Shown here piece after piece: positions 44,726 through 57,427 of a DNA stretch of 64,000 bases. The position numbers and the translations under genes are program-made. The DNA is from Cylicocyclus nassatus (Eukaryota > Nematoda > Chromadorea > Rhabditida > Strongylidae): contig CATQJL010000316.1 in assembly GCA_958299035.1 (NCBI GenBank), positions 11,936,347 through 12,000,346 of the forward strand, in the 5' to 3' direction. Numbering within the stretch: position 1 is the first letter of the stretch; each line of letters starts with the position of its first letter. Under the pieces are notes generated by a model. The model was not told the origin of the DNA. It saw nothing but the letters and a program-made list of their open reading frames with translations, and ran no database searches.

Positions 44726-45815
44726 TTTTCGTTATCAATTGTTATTTCATTTAATAAACGCCTTGCTTTTGATCAAATTTTCAAATAATAGGGTTTACAG
44801 TGGTTGCTTACAACATACAACTCTCAAATTTCCTCAACGTCAAAATAAGAAAAATGTTAACGCAAAGTCTTTATTGAGCATAGAGTACCTATGTGAGTAA
44901 ATGCAGTACTATCGCTTTAAGTCAAAATACCGATGAGAAATAAATTTATCATCCCATCGTTGTTGTCCAGAGGATGTGTACACAACAAAAACATGTTTTA
45001 AGATGGAAAGCATTCATGATATTGATGATCTTTGTACTAAAGTATGTTCCATCTTTTTGTAATCCTTTCTAGTACTTTTTAACAAAAAAAAAACTTCCTA
45101 TAGAAATCAAACAGTAAGGAAGGGCACATATCTCAGCTGCATTAGTAACCTTTTACCAAGGTGTAGTATAGCCTGAAAGGTCAAGTTCAAATAATCATTC
45201 GGTAACTGCTAAAGGGCAATGAGCTGAACCAATTTTGAAAAGTTATGAGAATAAAAAATAAAGAGGAATAGCTTTCACGCAAACGCACCCTTAAATATAA
45301 ATTTGATTTTCATACAAGCGTAAGTAGATAAAATTTTTATGTGCCAGAAAATCAAACCCACTTCTTCTTTGTAGCGGAAGAAAAAGAGATTGCTTTTAGT
45401 ATGGACTTTAAAAAGAATACGAAGAGTAAGCAGAAGAGACTGTGCAAGCCATAATTACTATTCACAACTTTAGTCTTTACAAGCTTGACAACCGAAACCC
45501 GTATTTCGTCTCTTTCAAACTGCCTCAAAAGCTTGAGAAGTGGAAACGCAAGGTAGTCTTTAGGATTGGAAATGGAATTTTGAAAACAAAAACCCAACTT
45601 TACTAGTTATGAGAGGGTTCGATCTTCTTAAGTATAGCCGTACCACACTGATTCTGCCGTGACAGGTATTAACATCTATGTAAATCAAGACGGATGTCTG
45701 TTTGTCTTTATGCGTGTATGTCTGTCTGCCTGTGTGTGCACATATGTTCCGAAATGTTCCGATCAGAGAGGTTTGTTATTTAATCGATCCAAAGCGCAAA
45801 CTTTGTACACATACA
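44726..45815. other. Unassigned
   Basis: AT-rich, no gene supported. Ends in a TGTCTGTCTGCCTGTGTG repeat head at 45695-45740 like that near 29012. Confidence 0.4.
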
Positions 45816-45823
45816 CTTCGGAG

Positions 45824-47220
45824 CACAGGTGCGATAAGGTGAGAATGACTCCTCCAGGGTGAAAGGGGTCACAGCGGTCGCAGCCGTTCCGGGTGAAGGG
45901 TGTTTCAGTTGATCAAGAAATCATAAAATGTTGACGGAAGGGGGGGGGAGGGAGGAGGGAGCCATAGTGCATTTTTTTTACATTTTTCCTTTTTCCTTTT
46001 TTACATCACCCTGCCTGTTTTTGAAATTACCATAGAGAATGTGCATGCGAGAAGATTTGTTTCGAAAAAAAAGTTAGACAATTTTTTAAGCATTTACGAA
46101 TTTTTCAAAAGAAGAAATTCGTAATTTCTGTAGATGAACAGCAACGTCAGCAAGGGAAATGTTTAAACCACCTTGTCCCGCTTTTAGATCCCGCTTTTAG
46201 AGCATACATAGTTTGCTTGGAGTCTGTTGAAAAAGTGCTTGGTGAAAGATGTGCCTAGTGATTTCTGGGAATTTTCGAGTTTTCAGGATAAAATCCGTGA
46301 CTACTGCAGATGAATAGCTGGTGCAAGAAAATAGTAACTATCGGAACCGCCTCGTCTTCCGCTTTCAAAAAATCTATGGCATGTCTGAGATCCATTCAAA
46401 AAAGGGCCTGGGTGAAGGGTGTGCTTAGTGATTTTTAAAGATACTCGATTTTTTATCATAAAAAAATTCATAACTTTTTTAGATGAACATTTTGTACGCC
46501 GAGATAGTCACCATTGGAACCGTCTCATCCTCCGCTTTCAGAAAATATTTACTTTGCCTGGGGTCCATTAGGAAAAGTGCCGGGTGAAGGGTGGGTGAGA
46601 CTTTTATAATGGGAGTGCTCAAGTACAGGCTTTTTTACCATTGTGATTGTGAAAAGACGTCTATTTGAGCACTCCAATTATAAAAGTCTCACCCACCCTT
46701 CAGCCGGCACTTTTTCTAATGGACCCCAGACAAAGTGTATATTTTCTGAAAGCGGAGGACAAGGCGGTTCCAATGGTGACCATCTTGGCGTACAAGATGC
46801 TGATCAACAAAAGTTATGAATTTTTTATGTTAAAACTCGAAAATCTCCAAAAATCACTAGGTACACCCTTCACCCAGGCACTTTTTCGAATGGATCTCGG
46901 ACAAGCTATATATTTTCTGAAAGCGGGGGACAAGGCGGTTCTAACGGCGACCATCTCTTCGTAAAAGATGTTCATCTACAGAAGTTATGAATTTTTTATG
47001 TTAAATGTCCAAAAATCACTACAACAATTACACCCGCCACCAAGCACTTTTTTCAACAAATTCATCCTTTCCTATACATAAGCAATTCACGTACAAATAT
47101 CTCCTTTGCTTAACCTTACCTCACTGTTGATTTTTTTCTGCTTTTGGCGAAAGGGGTCACCTTGGTCCTTGCTCAGGGGTGAAAGGGGGGTGAGAAAATT
47201 CTCACACTATCGCACCTGTG
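45824..47220. mobile_element. hAT-type foldback element (1.4 kb)
   Basis: Perfect 8-bp duplication CTTCGGAG at 45816-45823 and 47221-47228. Termini CACAGGTGCGATA / TATCGCACCTGTG. Arms of 600 bp or more meet near 46625-46645 (TGGGTGAGACTTTTATAAT...ATTATAAAAGTCTCACCCA). Each arm contains several internally repeated units (CACTTTTTC, GGGTGAAGGGTG, ATTTTCTGAAAGCGG). No transposase frame. The 8-bp duplication suggests hAT; P-like or other 8-bp superfamilies remain possible. Confidence 0.85.
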
Positions 47221-47249
47221 CTTCGGAGTGGGCGGGTGTTGTAGGCTAC

Positions 47250-47445
47250 TTTTTAAAGGCAGTAGATCGGCAGAATGAGACCCGTGACAAAACAAGGTCA
47301 AGCGAGCGCTGCTTCCGCGTTAAAATTTCGGGGGTTAGAAGTGGCAGAGAAAGATTGGACTTTGGCCGATAGGTTCCATACGGGGGCTCCTACCCTGTGA
47401 CCTTGTTTTGTCACGGGTCTCATTCTGTCGACCTACTGCCTTTGA
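47250..47445. repeat. Inverted repeat (about 46-bp arms)
   Basis: AATGAGACCCGTGACAAAAC and its complement lie in near-identical arms around about 95 bp. It abuts the 1.4-kb foldback. Confidence 0.78.
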
Positions 47446-48780
47446 CAATCGATATCGATTTCATCAATTTTTCGCAAACTTTGAGCCACGGGGCTGGGAT
47501 TTGGCACATAAAGGGAGGAGGAAATCTAAAATCGATACATGGACAATAGAATGTTGTACAGGAGTACGAAGTGAAAAAAAATATATCGTAGTGTACTAAC
47601 AGGGCATGAAGGAGCCGTGCCAGCTAGTATCCAGCATGGTTGCTAGGAGGTCTATAAAGTGTAGAACATCTATTGCCGATTCAATGCCAATCTTTTTCGG
47701 TGAACCGCTTCCAGTGAAAAACTAAGGCTTTATCCTCAGCTGTGACTGCTGAAACACTTTATTGTGGAGCAAATCAACACTGCTACGGTCAATGCAGCAT
47801 TAAAAAACTAAAAACGAAACAAAGTCGAAGCAAAAAATGAACTCAAGCTTCTTGTAGATCAAGAAAAGTACGCATATGATGTATTAGCTATATGACAAAA
47901 CACTGCGAAATGAGTACATTTTCTATCGATGAATAGTTATATCTACAATGATAAGTCATGAAGATTTTGATGACGCCCATTTGCATGAACATCCCTGCGG
48001 AGAGCGGAGCGGCGTTCTCAATGGTTTTAAAGCAACAGCGGCGTTCAAACGCTAACCTTCGAACCAGGGAAACGCCGTTCCCTTTGCGGCAGGGCTGTTC
48101 GTGCATACGAGCCTTGGTGATGATATAGCTACCTGAAAAGCCTACAGAGAAGTTTTCGGTACATTGTTCAAGCGAGACATCTAAAATACTGGTGCTCTTT
48201 AAGTGCTCCCATCTGTTGAGCAATTATAAAGAATTACAAAAAATCGCAACACACAACATGGCTTCATGTGAGATTCTTTTCTTTATTTCATAGAACTGCT
48301 GAAGCTCGAGTGCCTGTTACCGAAAAATAGTGCAGTTTGCAAGTCTACAAAAGTTGGAGAAAGCAAGCTTTTTCAAGTAATGGAACGCTTATGTTGGGCA
48401 GCAGAATTTGAGATTTCCTCTCAACGGATGTAAGGAAGAGATCAAAAAGACTCTCATCTGTTAGTGCGAAGCTAGTATCCATTGATTTGTGGTCGCTATC
48501 GTAATGTTTGAGAATCCTGTATTGAAAGATTAGCTCAAGATATCATGTTGCACTGCTAATGCGGAAGCAGTTGTGTATCTGATGATACTTTGGTACGTTG
48601 TAAGAAGGAAAGCTGGTTCAGTATTCGCGATTTCTTGAGCGGCGGCAAAGCTGGGTTCTTGCGTTAAGCGTGTGAGCTGCTGGTACAACGACTTTCACCG
48701 ACGCGTAAAGCCAGCAACTGAGATACGAAATAGCGTTTTCGAGGCACACTAGAATGCTCTTCATGTGAGTTCTGCCACAT
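47446..48780. other. Unassigned
   Basis: A frame of 111 codons (48223-47888) has no domain. A GCGGCGTTC-rich palindromic patch lies at 48000-48080. No gene supported. Confidence 0.4.
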
Positions 48781-48781
48781 A

Positions 48782-49447
48782 CAGGGTGTCCCAAAAAATG
48801 TGCCTACTGTTTGATTGTTAGTAACTCTCTTGTAATGAAGACTTTCAAGAAGCTTTAGGTACCATTTTGTAAAGCTGGCTTCAACTTAGATTTGTAAAAG
48901 CGGATTACCGACTGCTCTTCATTACTGTAGGATTACGGTAGGAACTTTGAAGAAGGATTTAAGCGATGAAAGACCGTCTTTTGCCTCAGAAAGGAAACAA
49001 AACAATCTGAAAACTCTCACACTGGGCAAATTAGAGTTGCTGATTCGAAATGTGATGTTCGCAACTTATCATAGTGCTTCATCAAAAAGTTATGCGAGAT
49101 AAGGAGTAGCGGCCGTTTTTTCAATGTTCCTAGAAAGTGCGGTTACGCCGTTTATAGGGCTTTGCAATGCTGTACATAGTTGACTATTGAACTCAGCGTC
49201 CATGAAAACCCCATTATGTTGCCACTTTCTTGAAAATTTTTGAAACGGCCGCTTTTTCACAGTGACACCATGCTTGAAGTTTCTATTGATCCTACAGTAA
49301 TGAAAAGCGATCGGTCATTCGCTCTACACTGTAAATCTAAGTTGAAGTTAGCTCTACAAAATGGTACCCAAAGCTTCTTGAAAGACTTCGTTGCAAGATG
49401 GTTATTAAGAATCAAACAGTAGGAACATCTTTTTGGGACATATTGTG
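48782..49447. mobile_element. GGTGTCCC-type MITE, uninterrupted copy
   Basis: Left CAGGGTGTCCCAAAAAATGT, right ...ATCTTTTTGGGACATATTG. Inner arms are inverted (TGAATCAAACAGT-type and ACCATTTTGTAGAGC-type blocks). Same family as 35648-38101 and the fragments at 5100 and 27180. Right end uncertain by a few bases. Confidence 0.78.
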
Positions 49448-50795
49448 TAGCATAGTGCAGGCCGTAAATATAGCTTCCGAATTGAAGCGCATTACAGGGA
49501 CATTGTTAAAAACACGACTGACTACATATCCGCTACTTTCATTTTTCGAAAAACACTATTCCAAGCCATAACCGAACTGCACTTGTTCTATATTTTTTAG
49601 AAGAAATCTCAAATGACTACGTCTGCTGTGCAAATTTAGAAAGTGTTGCTCGCATGTGAGTTGTCTGAAAAAGAACAAAATCTACATCAATAATTGCTCA
49701 GCAGAATTTGTAGGAAGATGGTATACCTGCTTTGTTCAAAGACAACGAAAGATTTCTACGCAAAGTTCTGCTAAACGAAAACTTTTGTACAAACCTAATC
49801 ACCGTAAAATTCAATTTGTAGAGTACAAGTGCCTTTTCTCCTCCTTTTTTTCTTTAATGAATGACTTACTTTGTACAAATGTTCATTCTTCTGAAGGAGT
49901 AGAAATAGTGTTACTATGCCACTACATAACAGGCCTTGCTGGTGAGATGATACTGAAGTCGAAACGCACTAAAGAAAATAAGAGTAAGAATATACAAACA
50001 ATAAAATGGAACACATTGATCAAGAATGAATAATGGAATCAAAAAGAATAAAAAGTACAGCAATTTGAGTTAAAAACTCTCAAGCTGTGTCGCAGTTGTC
50101 CGTTTGTTGGATAACAAACATTTCGTAATCTCTGGATAGTTATGATGACTCAACTCAGAGAGAGAGAGAGAGAGTACGAACGAAGAGAGGGGATTTCAAC
50201 TGAACAGCGCCAGACATTGCAGAAAGCGTCGAAAACCACTTGCCTCCACAAAAAACATTGGCAGGGGAGTTTACTGAAAAAAAATTTTATGGGAAGAATA
50301 AAAACGGAGAATGCAGAAGAACACTGGAGAGATTAGCACGTTGTCGACAACGCGCATTTTTAGTTGACTGCCTTATAGAACAATGCCTTCCACGAAAAAG
50401 TCAAAACTTTTTAGCTAAAGTTACGCAGATCGTCATCTACAGTGAATCTACGGTAATCTTAAGAAGCAAAAAAGAAATGCGGAAGTAATCACAATCAGAG
50501 GTAAGAGAACTTCTGAAACGAATGTACCTCAAGGTTGTAGTCATTTTGACGAAATGTAAGCTATGACTCACGGTGTGGGTCACATTGTTCCACTCGGCAG
50601 TCATTGCATGACCCACCATGTAGGTCACGTTTTCATGGATGTGTTAAAATGCTCAAGGTCAAAGAAACGCAAGTCCTGAGGTCCCCGGTCATGCAGACGC
50701 ACTGGGTACTGATTGAAATCCCCATCGGACCTTCGATAGCTTATTGCCGGCGCTGAGAATGCGTTGTGCTAGCAAGGTGCCGTCTGAGCGCTGTC
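49448..50795. other. Unassigned; one 125-codon frame and a GA tract
   Basis: 49656-50033 (plus) encodes a basic 125-residue frame with no domain I recognise. (GA)n at 50156-50173. 50569-50632 has inverted GTGGGTCAC/ATGACCCACC blocks. Confidence 0.35.
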
Positions 50796-50911
50796 TCAGG
50801 CTGCGTTCTTACATATCCCGAAGTGGGAACAGTTCCAGCACAGCGCTCAGTTCGAGCACTGTGCTGGAACTTTTCCCGGACCTCGGAATCAGTATGAACG
50901 CAGCCCTCAGG
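50796..50911. repeat. Short palindromic MITE-like element
   Basis: Left CAGGCTGCGTTCTTAC..., right ...GTATGAACGCAGCCCTCAG, with the arms meeting at GTTCCAGCACAG/CTGTGCTGGAAC. About 116 bp in all, essentially one hairpin. A related half (AGTATGACCGCAGCC) lies at 53008. Confidence 0.75.
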
Positions 50912-51144
50912 CGATGGCACTAATCGGGCAGCTTTGAACATAGCCTTAAACGAGACCAAACAAGCGCAAATCATTCATTTTGGAAACATTCAACTAATCA
51001 ACATTGTGAAAACCACAAGATTTGGGCCTGTATGCGCGTACATCCCCGCTGGGGAGAGAATCTAAAAAACGATGCGTTATATAACTACTCTAGATATCAT
51101 TTTTCTTCCATTTATCTTGCTTATGAATGTTCTTATACCCTTAT

Positions 51145-52056
51145 ACCTGCGCATAATGAATGCCAGGTTACTGCCACACAAAGCTGATATTTGCCATTTT
51201 GTGTGATCCCTTGGGGGTCAACTGGGGATCCCCGAAGGATCACCTCTCATTTTCAAAGTGATTTATCTTTCTGAGAGGTCAATGAAAACGCTGCAAATTT
51301 GTACTGGAAATACTATGGCACTGCTAAGCAAGAAATGGTCAGACCTTGACCCAACCATTCCAAACAAGCTGTATATCATCGAACTCGTCTCAAAACGCTA
51401 ATTTTAAATCTACGTTTATTATCTGCCAAAAGCCTATTTGGAAGGAGTTGTGAGCGTTCAAATCTAAGGAACTTATGGAGTTTCGACATATATATCCTTT
51501 GAAGACAGCCGATAACGCGAATTTACAGTGGCTATTGTTGATTTGATTACAGGGAAGAAACACATTTCTTAAAAACCTGAATGCGTTTTTGGAGCATAGA
51601 TTGTGGAACATGCGCTACAGAACGCTTGGCAAATCGAACCAAACGCTCACAACTTCCAGACATCGCTTGGCAGATATTAAGCATATATTTGTGATCAGCG
51701 CTTCAAGCCGATTCCGATACTATGTAGCATGTTTGGAGTAACTGGGTTAAGTTCTGACCGTTTCCTGCTAAGCATGTTTTCGACATGAGAAATGGAATCT
51801 GTAGATTGTGAATTTTTCGATAATTCCTAGCTCGCGAGCAGAGGTTCACCGAAGATTTTATTAGCTGAAATTTCACTTACTTCTACTACAAACATGTTTA
51901 GCAGTGCCGTGGTATATCTTCAGTACAATTTTGTAGCATTTTCATTGACTTTCTAGGAAGATAAATGACTGATCCCCTGGGACTCCCCAGGGGATCACAC
52001 AAAATGGCAAAAACCAATCTTGTATGGCAGTAACCTGGCATTCACTAAGCGCAGGT
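51145..52056. mobile_element. Foldback element (about 0.9 kb)
   Basis: Termini ACCTGCGCATAATGAATGCC / GGCATTCACTAAGCGCAGGT; inner arms carry TGGGGATCCC and CACACAAAATGGCA. A second inverted pair (TTATCTGCCAAAAGCC; CGCTTGGCAGATATTAAG) lies in the middle, resembling the 10.3-kb foldback family. Confidence 0.77.
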
Positions 52057-52480
52057 TCAGGGTGTGAGAGCCTTCATACAGATGGAGAAAGAAGAAAAAA
52101 GGTATCTAAAGTAGCGAGATATGACGCATCCTTTCTCAGATCCTCTTCCTTACCCAGCGGGAATGCACTTACATACGGGCCTTACAAGAGAAGGATACTT
52201 GGTGTCCGTGGCCAATCATAATGATTTGTATATATCAAAAAAAAGCACCTTCCAATGCTGGTTCGAAAACTGTCTTCCGTATCTAGAACAATAGCCTGGA
52301 CGGAGTTATGATTTTTCCTTCAAGAATAAATTGCGCCACTGCAGAGTGTCAAAATCATCGGTTGCCACACTCTTTTATGGAATGTGCCAACCCCATTAGC
52401 TTACCTTCAAATAGGTGCATATCATCACGTGTGAAGTTAATCACTCAGGTGCTGCGCGAAAGGCTGGCAGTGATCAGCGA

Positions 52481-54655
52481 ACGCCCGTAAAAGGGCTCGG
52501 ACCTGGGAGGAGTTGCAGGTGCGCTCCATAGCCATTTCGATTAGAGCACCGTTTTTTCAACTGGAGCGCACTATCTCCAAACACTTCCACGCCGATCTGG
52601 GTAGTTTTTGAGTATACGTATAGTCTTTGACATCTTTGTGGGATGACGGTAAAATGTGGACAAATCATGTCAGAGGATCAAATCTGCCAATTCTTTGTTA
52701 CGATAAGACCCGTTTGCGTGCATTTCATGCGTAGAAAAAATTCTGTGAAACATCAAACCATTTTGCTGCTTAACTTTGAAGCACAAACCCACAAGCCCGC
52801 CAGAAATTTGAGATCCTTGAGAATGTTTTGCTCGAAATACATAAATTCCAAGCATGCTGGATTTTCTGTGCATATTCGACCGACCCTACATGTGTTTGGA
52901 CTTTTGTCACATGTATTTCCACGAATATATACAATATCTATGCTTCAATGGATCTCAATGATAAGTAAGATCTGCTCCAAGTTTCAAGGTTTCCAGATTT
53001 CCGGATTAGTATGACCGCAGCCTACGGCATGTGCCTATGAACCCGTCCCGAAAAACTACGAACTTGTCCCGAAGTGATGCTCAGTGAGAACATGGCAGCA
53101 GGCCAAGTTCTATGTTCAGCACATTGGTCAGCTCTTGCTCAAAAAAATTCTCATTAATCTCAATTCCAGTAAGTAAAGTTTCATAGTTAACTTAGTATAG
53201 CACCAAATTTCAAAATTTGTTTGTTTCTAGAGAATTCCTGAGGTTGACAGCTGGGCAAATTAATTTTGTACATTCAAAACTATTCACTAACTGCAACTAA
53301 CTAGCGGTTTTTCCATTTAGCAAAACGTTACAGTCTATAAAGGTCACCAGCATAAAGTTGCCATTTTCCACCCATTTCTTCTTCAATTCTCAATCTAAGC
53401 ATCATCGACAAGCTTATCGAACAACATTAGCAATGATGATTTACGACTATGCAGCGCTTTTGAAGCTCATGAGAAAAGGCGACGATTGCTATCAAGCGCA
53501 AAATTGAAATATGACACATTCGATTTCTTTTTTTCAGCTCTCATTGCTTCAAAGACGTCGATCTAACAAGTTTGCCAGCAGATCTCAGGAAAGAATTTTA
53601 TGTTTTCGAGATAAGTTATGTAATTACAAGACAGTTATAGGTCGTCTCAAGAAAAAAAAAGACAAAGCAACACCGTAAAGGATGTTTTTGAAGGAGTAGG
53701 AAGGACTGAAACACAGCTGTTGCCAGAATTTGATTGGCCACACAGCCGTAAAAAGAGTTCGCACACTAACACCAGTGCTAAATCCATCCCAATTTAGCGC
53801 TAGCAGCCCTAAGATACTTCTAAAAGCTGCACAAAGAGAATCCTCAAGTGGTGTGAACTCAAAGAGAAGTTAGAACAGCAGAGATTAACCCAAAAACGGA
53901 AGTTCAAGACAGTTACTGACAATGAGTTTCAAGCGTAAATTCAGGCAAAGGTTATAGGGGGTAAATGCTAACTATGGCTGGACTAGATAGTTGCATGGGT
54001 TGCTCAATCTTGCTACCTTAGATTCAATTCAAAACAGCAATTGAGAAGGTCAAAAACTCATGAAAATGTAGTTAAGAACAAATTCGTAAGTATTTTGGTT
54101 AGTTTTCCAACAAAAGCCACCAGACTTAGCAAGTGGTAACCTCAGACAGATAGTAATCCAATGCACTTTATCTGGTTTTTTTGAAGACTCGTATAGCACT
54201 ACATTGGAGTTTTAAGTTGGTGACAGCCGAAGAAATCGCGCCTCTTGATCGTCTCCCCTTTTTTCGTTGTTGGACCAAAAGCGTTGTTGCATAACTCTAG
54301 TGAGTAGAGTAAAATAAGAACCAAAACAAAGGTCATATATAGAACACAAAGCAAAAGTATTGTTGAGTAATGCATGAACGCGAAATCATGAGAACCATAG
54401 GGTATGATGATATGTCCGACAGCTTGAGTAGAGGAAAAGTACATGCAAGCGGAATAAACCAAAACCTTCTATTATTTTGCACATGGTCCCTCTCCCAGTC
54501 TTCCATCTCTTTGGAAAGTTTGTGAAACGCTAAGTGTTAGGAGATAGTGCGCCCCACTTGAAAAAACGGTGCTCTAATCGAAATGGCGATGGAGCGCACC
54601 TGCAACTCCTCCCAGGTCCGAGCCCTTTTACGGGCGTTCGTGATCAGCGGGGAAC
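52481..54655. mobile_element. Two-kilobase element with about 110-bp terminal inverted repeats
   Basis: 52481-52584 and 54537-54655 are inverted copies (AACGCCCGTAAAAGGGCTCG; GAGTTGCAGGTGCGCTCCAT; ATTTCGATTAGAGCACCG). The 1.95-kb interior has no transposase frame that I recognise; a broken KLEQQRLTQKRKFKTVTDNE-like frame near 53870-53935 is the only protein-like stretch. Superfamily unknown. Confidence 0.68.
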
Positions 54656-56370
54656 TCGGCCATCAGACCTTGCAACACATAGCTTTCTATTCAAAATTAT
54701 TCGACTAGCCCTATAGTAGCTTCTACAGCTGGTTGAAACTTACAAAACTTGTAAAAGTACCATTGAACGAAAAAGAAACACACTACCAAGTGGTTATTCT
54801 ACAAAAAAACATTTAGGATTTGTCGTATAAAGCATACTTCTACACACTTTGCAGAACTTTAGGTGATGAAACATTTCTGAAGGGATATGAATACGGTTCA
54901 CCTTCACAACGTGACCTCTAAGCAGTACCTCGAAATTGCGACTCTTTTTGGAAAAAGAGCTTCAAGGGAATCACGGATATCACATCAAGTGTGTTGATGA
55001 GCAAAGGAAGAACAAAACCAACGATGCAGGAAGAAACATTGTTAGTCTAGGATGCATAAATATAGACAGGTTCTGCCTCGTGCTTCCCTCGCGGATAGGT
55101 GTAGCGTCGCGGCGTCGCGACAAATCCTAGTTGCCACCCACAAGTAAGCAGCTCCCTCCCCTTCAAAGTATTTGCTGCTAAACCTTCTTTATTTCATAAT
55201 AGAGATTTTATCTGAAAGTTTTTTTTTCAAGAATAAGATACAGATTTTCATTTCCTTTTTTTATGAAAAATGCTGGAACGTAGCACGCTAAATGTGCGCC
55301 TTTAGTCCATTGTGATGGACGGCAAATATATACATGTACTAGCTAGCTTACCCGGCTCCGCCTAGCCCTGTCAAACACTGTAATAAAGGTTCCATCCCTA
55401 TCTCTGTACAGCCTTTCACTGTGCACACTTCGACATGCAATTCCCTATTCCCGCTGTGTTAGTGATCAGCATGCTCACCTACCTCCCTCAACAACCCCCA
55501 GCCCCATAGCTCAAACTTTGCAAAAATCAATAAAATCGATAAAAGTAAGGGTAATTCTAAAAACTGATGGCGCTATTCGAGTATCAGGGCCTAAAATGTT
55601 TTTGTGACGGATATTGCTCAACCTCGGTATTTGGGGGTTATTTGAGCAGCTGATGGCAAACATTGTAGTCATTTCGCGTGGCAGCGGGTAAAAATCATGA
55701 ACCTGCCTGAAACCTTGGCAGGGAATTACCTAAAGTGCTGTTTCAGGAACATCTTAATCTTCACGATAAAGGGAATTCGTGTGATATAAAGGATTCCCAC
55801 GACCGTAATGTTTTCCTTATAGGACCACTACCGCCCGCGATACACCTTCGGCGGCTTTTACTTAAGCAAATAACAGGGGGAGGGATTTGCCGCGTGCGTC
55901 AGGCGTTGGGACAGGTTATCAGGATGGCGGTGGAGACCGTCATGCAAAACGACCATTTCCACATTTAAATTGGCCCTAAAGCGAAAAGATGTCCACTCAA
56001 ACCCTGCAACTCACCATAACTTCACAATGATGCGTTGTGACAGCGAACAAGCATCATATTCATAAGCAGTATGTTTGCGAACCGTTAAGGTAAGTTAGTT
56101 TCCCTCGCTTTGCAGAGCACTTGTTTGACAAATTCAACTCCTACAAAACATATGGCAAGCGTTTTCAGCCAGACAAAGTGTGACTTGTAGAAAATGATCG
56201 CACCAATATTTGGCACATTTTTGGAATCAAAATCATCAGTAGTTTCTTGATTTACAGCACTGCAAAACAGGCTCCCAGACTTTTGCCCCACCCTGTATAT
56301 AAGATATTCGAAAGCCTAGATCTCGTAAATTTTATGGGAAATTGAGTGTGCCCTACTTTTATCTGGATAA
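54656..56370. other. Unassigned; repeat head at 55339
   Basis: ACTAGCTAGCTTACCCGGCT at 55339 resembles the head of the insertion in the BEL LTR. The frame at 55735-55968 lies in this repeat and is probably not a gene. Confidence 0.4.
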
Positions 56371-56372
56371 TA

Positions 56373-57425
56373 CAGTGTTGGACATAATTATAAAGCCACT
56401 CTAGAAATCGTCGTAATTTTCGTTCTTGTCAATGAATCTGTCTGAAACTTTGAAGTATTGTGCGCATTTTAACCTACCATAACCCCTCAAAAACGGCTTC
56501 CAGTCTTGTTGAGTTTGAGCGTAGAAAAACGAAAAAATTCGAAAAAGCCCTCTTTAAAAGCTTGACAAAATTATAAAGCCACCTGGTTTTTCTAATCACT
56601 ATTGCATCCGTTGACTCTCAATTTTTGGCAGAATTTCATCCCAAAATATGAAACATTTGCAACACCTACGGCCTGTCATCCTACTCAAATAAAAGCGATT
56701 ACTGCATTTTTTGCTTTCGAAAGCACCATAAGTCAATCTGCTTCAACAAGCAACTGTTTGAAAAGTTTGAAACTTTTGTTCATTTTAAATGGTAATTATG
56801 GAATCTACTGACCCTTATGAATAGACGAGGTGAAGAGCGCTTTCGTAAACTTTACGTAATAGCTGATTTTGACGGACAGCCTCCAACCTCGTCATAGGGT
56901 TGACGTGGTTCAAAAGCGTTTCAAGCCTATGTTGAGGTTGGAGTCTGTCCGTCAAAATCAGCGATTACGCAGAGTTTACGAAAGCGCTCTTCACCTCGTC
57001 TATTCATAAGGGTCAGTAGATTCCAAAATTACCATTTGAAATGAACAAGAATTTTGAACTCTTCGAACAGTTGTTTGTTGAAGCAGATTGACTTATGGTG
57101 CTTTTGAAAGCAAAAAATGCAGTAATCGCTTTTATTTGAGTAGGATGACAGGCCGCAGGTGTTGCAAAGAAGAAAAATTGAGAGTCAACGAATGCAGTAG
57201 TGATTAGGAAAACCAGGTGGCTTTATAATTTTGTCCAGCTTTCGAAGAGGGCTTTTTCGAATTTTTTTGTTTTTCTCCGTTTAGACTCAAAAAGACTGGA
57301 AGCCGTTTTGAGCATTCATTTTAGGTTGACATGCGCGCAACACAGCAAAGTTTCAGCCAGATTAAATGACAAGAACGAAAATTACGACGATTTCTAGAGT
57401 GGCTTTATAATCATGTCCAGCACTG
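56373..57425. mobile_element. Tc1-like foldback element (1053 bp)
   Basis: Termini CAGTGTTGGACATAATTATA / TATAATCATGTCCAGCACTG flanked by TA (56371-56372, 57426-57427). CAGTG(T/C)TGG is a Tc1-type terminus. Arms cover almost the whole element, meeting near 56870-56950. No transposase. Confidence 0.9.
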
Positions 57426-57427
57426 TA

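Noticed and set aside
48000..48110. Possible tRNA (GGTTCGAAGG on the minus strand)
   Set aside because: No cloverleaf could be built around it.
53600..53940. Transposase in the 52.5-54.6 kb element
   Set aside because: Basic Lys/Gln-rich stretches only, with many stops and no DDE motif.
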